Below are positions 39,886-45,034 of a DNA stretch of 45,034 nt, one piece after another. Source of the DNA: Dysgonamonadaceae bacterium (GTDB lineage Bacteria > Bacteroidota > Bacteroidia > Bacteroidales > Azobacteroidaceae); contig JAIRZF010000124.1 in the NCBI GenBank assembly GCA_031267385.1, positions 1-45,034 of the forward strand, given 5' to 3'. Position 1 is the first letter of the stretch. Each line of letters opens with the position of its first letter. A program made the translations under genes and the position numbers. The notes beneath the pieces were generated by a model. It saw only the letters and a list, made by a program, of their open reading frames with translations. It was not told the origin of the DNA and ran no database searches.

Positions 39886-40818
39886 ATGGATAAAAACAGA
39901 TTTAGTTTTGAAATACTGATTAACGATTCTTTTTCGGTGATTAATACAGATATTACGATTTATCAGACCGAGAATAAAGCTGTTTTAAGTCTGATTAATG
40001 ATTTTGAAGATGGTAAATGGCGATATAAAAAGTTTCAAGAGTTTATTTGGAACAATATTGTTGAAACCGCATTATCGAAAAATGAGAGGGAAAAATTAAT
40101 TGATGATAAATTTTCCACCTTAGTTGCAGCTGCGCAAAATTTACGTTTAACAGATAAAGAAAATGATATAGGCAAAGGAAGTGAATTAGCAGAAATTGTT
40201 TTATATGGAATAATGAAACATCATTATGGAGCATTATCTGCTGTGCCTAAAATATTCTACAAACAAAATACTCAAGACAACGCAAAAGGTGCAGACAGCG
40301 TTCATATTGTTTTAGAAGAGAATCACGATTTTTCTATTTGGTTTGGTGAAGCAAAATTCTATAATAGCATAGAAGACACTCGGTTAGATAGTATTATTGA
40401 ATCAGTCAATAATTCACTACAAACTAATAAATTGAAAAAAGAAAACAGTATCATTACCAATGTGTCAGACATTGATTTAGTTATTGAAGATGATGATATT
40501 AGAAAAGAAATAAAGGAATTGTTAAGAAATGAAACTTCAATTGATAATTTAAAACCTAAATTACATATTCCAATTTTATTGCTTCACGAATGTTCAAAAA
40601 CCAAAGATAGTACAGAATTAACAGACAATTACAAAAAGGATATTGTTTCCTATCACAAAGAAAGAGCACAATCATATTTTTCAAAACAAATATCCAAAAT
40701 AGGAACAATTCATAAGTATTCAGATATAACTTTTCACTTAATTCTTTTTCCTGTCCCAGACAAGAACGCAATTGTTGATAAATTTATATCCAATGTAGAA
40801 CATTATAAGAATCAGTAA
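39886..40818 (+). CDS. hamA: Hachiman HamA (DUF1837 nuclease effector)
   Basis: 310 aa; AEIVLYGIMKHHYGALSAVPKIFYK, GADSVHIV...IWFGEAKFY (PD-(D/E)xK-like); directly followed by a HamB-like helicase. Confidence 0.87.
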   Translation: MDKNRFSFEILINDSFSVINTDITIYQTENKAVLSLINDFEDGKWRYKKFQEFIWNNIVETALSKNEREKLIDDKFSTLVAAAQNLRLTDKENDIGKGSELAEIVLYGIMKHHYGALSAVPKIFYKQNTQDNAKGADSVHIVLEENHDFSIWFGEAKFYNSIEDTRLDSIIESVNNSLQTNKLKKENSIITNVSDIDLVIEDDDIRKEIKELLRNETSIDNLKPKLHIPILLLHECSKTKDSTELTDNYKKDIVSYHKERAQSYFSKQISKIGTIHKYSDITFHLILFPVPDKNAIVDKFISNVEHYKNQ

Positions 40819-40819
40819 T

Positions 40820-42922
40820 ATGAATGAAAATATATTTGACACCGCTGGTAAAATAAATGATTTGCTTAATGATTCAAAAGAAAAAGAAGCAAGAGAAGAA
40901 CTTATCAAACTTTTGGATTATCACGAAACTAATCAGATAGAATATACACCTGTTGTTAATCATTTGATTAGAGAAACAGGCTTGTATCCATACATTCACA
41001 TTAATACTGCAAATTGGGAAGATAAATTTGTTTGCGAAGCGTTTAAAGTGGATACTGGGGAAAATGAGGAAAGAACATTGCACAGAGAGCAATCGTATTT
41101 ACTCAAAGAATTAATTATCGGGAAAAATATCGCAGTAAGCGCACCTACAAGTTTCGGAAAAAGCTTTGTGATAGATGCTTTTATATCGTTAAAGAATCCA
41201 CAAAATGTTGTAATAATAGTTCCTACAATCGCTTTAACAGATGAAACAAGAAGAAGACTTTACAAAAAATTTGCAAGCAGATATAAAATCATTACTACAC
41301 CAGAGGTAAATTTAGGCGAAAAAAATATTTTTATTTTTCCACAAGAAAGAGCGGTTAGCTATATTGAAAAAATTGACAATATTGATATTTTAATTATTGA
41401 TGAGTTTTATAAAGCAGGGATTACCTTTGATAAAGAACGAGCACCAATCTTGCTAAAAGCGATATTGGAGCTTGGCAAGAAAGCAAAGCAAAAATATTTT
41501 TTAGCACCAAATATCTCAGACATAGAAAATTTAAAAGAAAGTCCGGTTACTTCAAATATGGAATTTATTCCTTTGGATTTTAATACTGTATTTTCTGAAA
41601 TTCACAAAAATTATGAAGAACCTGAGGCTACAAATACGGACTTCAAGCAGAATAAAATATTGGAAATTCTATCTGTCAAGAATACAAAATCTTTGATTTA
41701 TGCAGGAACATTTACAAATATTGATACCATAGCAAATACGCTAAAAAGTCACCTCGCAGAAAAGCATAATGCAACATTAGACAATTTTTCTGATTGGCTT
41801 CGTATCAACTATTGTCAGAATTATATATTAACTGATTTAGTAAAAAAAGGAATTGGAATACATAATGGTAAACTTCACCGCTCATTAAGTCAAATTCAAG
41901 TTAAACTATTTGAAGAACCCAATGGCTTGGATAATATTATTTCAACTTCTTCAATAATAGAAGGAGTAAATACTTGTGCCGAAAATGTAATTATATGGGC
42001 GAATAAAAATGGACGACCTCGTCTGAATGATTTTACTTATAGAAATATTGTAGGTAGAGGTGGAAGAATGTTTAAACACTTCATAGGGAAAGTTTATTTG
42101 TTTGAAGAACCGCCGCAACAAACAAATACTCAATTAAAACTGGAATTTACAGATGATTTAGTTACTTCATTGGACAAAGAGAAATTCAAAGGAGAATTGA
42201 CCAGAGAGCAAGAAATAAAGATAATTGCTTTTAATAATGATATGGATGGTATTTTAGGGCAAGGTGTTTATGAACAGATTAAAAACTCTTTTCAAACTTT
42301 TAGTCCGAGTAATTTGAAAAGCATAGCTTCAGATATGAGAAATAATCCTACTGAATGGAACGGTCTTGTTTTTCTGAACTCAGCAAATGTGAATGATTGG
42401 GATAGAGATTTATATTTGATATTAAAGCGTATTGGAGGAGGAGCGGGTGCTTATTACAGAGATATGGTCGCATACATTAAAGCTATTTCTCAAAATTGGA
42501 ATAAAACAATACCTCAAATGCTTCCGCTTCTTCAAAGTAACGGTGTAACCATTGAAAAATTTTTCGAGATGGAAAGAACTGTTACATTCAAGGTTGCAAC
42601 AATGCTAAAAGATGTGAATTTATTGTATAATCATATTTTTCAAAATAAAGTAGATATTAGCCCATTTATTACAAAAGTTTCTCATGCTTTTTTACCAAAA
42701 TTAGTTTATGAATTGGAAGAATACGGTTTGCCAAGAATGGTAAGCAAGAAAATTCAAAATTCAGGAATTATTGATTTGGAAAATTTAACAACACCAATTC
42801 ATGAAGCAATAGCGCAATTTAATCAAATAGGATTAGAAAATCTAAAGGGCAGAATATCTAATTTACACCAATTTGAAGCATATATTTTAGATTATTTTTA
42901 TGATGGGATTGTTGCAAACTAA
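40820..42922 (+). CDS. hamB: Hachiman HamB (DEAD/DEAH-like helicase)
   Basis: 700 aa; AVSAPTSFGKSFVIDAF, ILIIDEFYKAG, IVGRGGRMFKHF; 1-nt intergenic gap to hamA. Confidence 0.88.
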   Translation: MNENIFDTAGKINDLLNDSKEKEAREELIKLLDYHETNQIEYTPVVNHLIRETGLYPYIHINTANWEDKFVCEAFKVDTGENEERTLHREQSYLLKELIIGKNIAVSAPTSFGKSFVIDAFISLKNPQNVVIIVPTIALTDETRRRLYKKFASRYKIITTPEVNLGEKNIFIFPQERAVSYIEKIDNIDILIIDEFYKAGITFDKERAPILLKAILELGKKAKQKYFLAPNISDIENLKESPVTSNMEFIPLDFNTVFSEIHKNYEEPEATNTDFKQNKILEILSVKNTKSLIYAGTFTNIDTIANTLKSHLAEKHNATLDNFSDWLRINYCQNYILTDLVKKGIGIHNGKLHRSLSQIQVKLFEEPNGLDNIISTSSIIEGVNTCAENVIIWANKNGRPRLNDFTYRNIVGRGGRMFKHFIGKVYLFEEPPQQTNTQLKLEFTDDLVTSLDKEKFKGELTREQEIKIIAFNNDMDGILGQGVYEQIKNSFQTFSPSNLKSIASDMRNNPTEWNGLVFLNSANVNDWDRDLYLILKRIGGGAGAYYRDMVAYIKAISQNWNKTIPQMLPLLQSNGVTIEKFFEMERTVTFKVATMLKDVNLLYNHIFQNKVDISPFITKVSHAFLPKLVYELEEYGLPRMVSKKIQNSGIIDLENLTTPIHEAIAQFNQIGLENLKGRISNLHQFEAYILDYFYDGIVAN

Positions 42923-42957
42923 GTAAAAGCGTCCGGGTATCCCTCCCGAACGCTTAC
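42923..42957. terminator. GC-rich hairpin between convergent hamB and topB
   Basis: gtaaaagcgtccggg/tatccct/cccgaacgcttac. Confidence 0.6.
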
Positions 42958-43015
42958 CACTAAAATCCACGCAAAACAGCAAAAGCCATTATGACGTGTC
43001 TTTCAGTGGACAAAG

Positions 43016-45034
43016 TTACAATTTCTTCTTAAAATTTCCTTTCTTTTCGGCAAATTCAAATGTAACTCTGTAATTTTCATCAAACTTCAATGCAGCGGGA
43101 AACACTTTGCCTGCCTTGCTTTTGAAGCCATTAATGACGGCAGTTTTGCCTTTTGTAAGCAATTCCAGAATCTGTTTGTCGGACAGATCCTTTTCGCTGA
43201 CGGTACGGAAAACTACCAACCCGCAATTTTGGTCAGCGCATTTCGCCACTTTGGGATAAAAGCGAATTTGAGCCGTATTACACTTCGGGCAAATACAATT
43301 GTTTCCGTCCGGGACATCAATTTTCGTTCCCAATAATTCACTCGTGATTTGCCCTGTGTAAATTTCAATTGTTTTTTTGAACGTTTCCGGCTGCATTTGC
43401 CCGCTCTCAATTTGTACCAGCGTGTTTTCCCAACTGCCTGTGAGGGCGACATCGGCTATTCGCTTGTCCTTGACCGTTTCATAAACCGTTAAGCCTTTTT
43501 CGGTAGGAACGAGTGATTTTTTCTCACGCACGATATAATTTCTCGAAAACAGGGTTTCGATAATCGCCGCGCGGGTGGCAGGTGTTCCGATACCGCTTTC
43601 CTTCATTGCGGCGCGTTCCACTTCGTTTATACATTCCTTTCCTGCACTTTCCATCGCACCCAAAAGCGAGGCTTCGGTATGTAACGGCTTGGGCTTCGTT
43701 TGTTTTTCCAACAGTTCGGATTGCAGAATTGGCAAAGTTTCGCCTTGTGAAATTTCGGGCAAAGTACCGCTTTCGCTTTCGTCTGTTTCTTCCTTTTCGC
43801 CAAAAACTCCGCGCCAGCCAGCCTGTTTGATAACCGCGCCTTTGGCTTCAAAGAATGTGTTGGCACAACTGCAAACAATTGTCGTTGCATCTTTGACGCA
43901 TTTTTTTGAAAACGCCTCTAACATTCGCCCTGCAACCATTTCATAAATGGTTTGTTCTTCACCCGAAAGGTCTTTTGGCGCGTTTTCGGTAATGAGTAGC
44001 GCGTGGTGGTCGGTTACTTTTTTGTCATCGACACAGCGGATATTCAGAATTTGGACATCCATTTTGGCGGCATAACCGCCAAAACACGGGTGCGTTTTCA
44101 GGCTGTTAATGAGTTTAGGGATTTCGTCAAACACATCGGCGGAAATATAGCGACTGCCTGTTCTTGGATAGGTAATCGCCTTCGCCTCATACAATTTTTG
44201 TGCTATCGAAAGCGTTTTGTCCGCAGAAAAACCGTGTTTGCTATTGGCTTCCTTTTGTAAAGCGGTTAAATCGTACAATAAAGGCGGCTCTTGATTAACT
44301 TCTTTTTTCTCAACGCTTTGAACTTGTAAAGAATCTCCTTGCAATTTTTGGAAAATCGCATTTGCAATATCCCTGCTGTCGTATTTTTCCCTGCTGATAA
44401 CGAAAAAAGGCATATCGGCTTTTTCGGTCTGAACCCGTATTTGCCAAAAGGGAACAGGCATAAAGTTTTTGTTTTCCAAAAACCGCCTGCAAATCATTGT
44501 CAGCGTGGGCGTTTGCACCCGTCCGAGTGAAAAAACGCCACGTCCTGCGGCTATGCTCAACGCTTGACTTGCGTTAATTCCAACCAGCCAATCGGCTTCA
44601 CTGCGGGCTTTGGCAGCAAAATACAGATTATCGTATTCGCTTCCGTTTTTTAAGTGTTGTAAGCCGTCTTTGATTGCCTTGTCCGTCAAACTGCTAATCC
44701 ACAAGCGAACAAACGGCTTTTTGCAATTCAAATGATTGTAAATGTACCTGAAAATCAACTCGCCTTCGCGCCCGGCATCGGTGGCGACAATGATTTTATC
44801 GCACGAATCAAAGACGTGCTTAATGATTTTCAACTGTTTGAGTGCGCCGCCATCGGCTTTATACTCCTTACCGTCTTTGATTTGGCGAGGTTTCAAAATA
44901 AATGTTTCGGGAATAATCGGCAGGTTTTCCTTGACAAATCCAACGAAACCGTAATCTTCGGGCATTGCGGACTGCACAAGGTGTCCCAACGCCCAAGTTA
45001 CCATATAATTATTGCCCGACAAAAAGCCGTCTTC
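43016..45034 (-). CDS. topB: DNA topoisomerase III (conjugative-element TopB/Exc-like), 5' end truncated by window
   Basis: At least 668 aa; VTWALGHLVQ, IVATDAGREGELIFRYIY, SLGRVQTPTLTMI, ITYPRTGSRYI, C-terminal zinc ribbon CPKC...CADQNCG; reading frame continues past the right edge. Confidence 0.93.
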   Translation of the reverse strand, partial: EDGFLSGNNYMVTWALGHLVQSAMPEDYGFVGFVKENLPIIPETFILKPRQIKDGKEYKADGGALKQLKIIKHVFDSCDKIIVATDAGREGELIFRYIYNHLNCKKPFVRLWISSLTDKAIKDGLQHLKNGSEYDNLYFAAKARSEADWLVGINASQALSIAAGRGVFSLGRVQTPTLTMICRRFLENKNFMPVPFWQIRVQTEKADMPFFVISREKYDSRDIANAIFQKLQGDSLQVQSVEKKEVNQEPPLLYDLTALQKEANSKHGFSADKTLSIAQKLYEAKAITYPRTGSRYISADVFDEIPKLINSLKTHPCFGGYAAKMDVQILNIRCVDDKKVTDHHALLITENAPKDLSGEEQTIYEMVAGRMLEAFSKKCVKDATTIVCSCANTFFEAKGAVIKQAGWRGVFGEKEETDESESGTLPEISQGETLPILQSELLEKQTKPKPLHTEASLLGAMESAGKECINEVERAAMKESGIGTPATRAAIIETLFSRNYIVREKKSLVPTEKGLTVYETVKDKRIADVALTGSWENTLVQIESGQMQPETFKKTIEIYTGQITSELLGTKIDVPDGNNCICPKCNTAQIRFYPKVAKCADQNCGLVVFRTVSEKDLSDKQILELLTKGKTAVINGFKSKAGKVFPAALKFDENYRVTFEFAEKKGNFKKKL

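Noticed and set aside
43575-43946. 123-aa plus-strand ORF inside topB
   Set aside because: Antisense to a well-conserved topoisomerase region; low-complexity Ser-rich translation.

Overview
This is a Bacteroidales-type window in two parts. (1) About 1-26.4 kb is a mostly housekeeping chromosomal block: TlpA-like thioredoxin, lepA, GH3 beta-glucosidase, miaB, acyl-CoA transferase, fhs, uvrB, an NTP-transferase/ATP-grasp/CDP-alcohol transferase operon, rimM, murA, DUF4290, tsaB, yicC, gmk, nadD, a ROK regulator, an NVEALA/SUMF1/beta-propeller locus and a DUF4143 ATPase. (2) From about 27 kb to the right edge is part of an integrative/conjugative-type element: excisionase-like HTH genes, a decayed Toprim/RecA-like gene, a PP-loop PAPS-reductase-like gene overlapping a ~2000-aa DNA methylase/helicase, DUF1896 and topB (cut by the window end). 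A plus-strand defence cargo sits between DUF1896 and topB: an AAA15 ATPase + RloB pair (RloAB/AbiL-like) followed by HamA + HamB (Hachiman). Other points of interest are two heptamer repeat arrays flanking the GC-rich GH3 gene (one supplies the MiaB C-terminus), two compact promoter-to-terminator units that look like small RNAs, a CDP-alcohol transferase lacking the expected fourth motif Asp, tandem dyad operators, a 5'-truncated YoeB-like toxin, and a structured leader before the NVEALA gene. No rRNA, tRNA, CRISPR array, integrase or IS transposase was recognised. All family calls come from reading motifs by eye; no database search was run.
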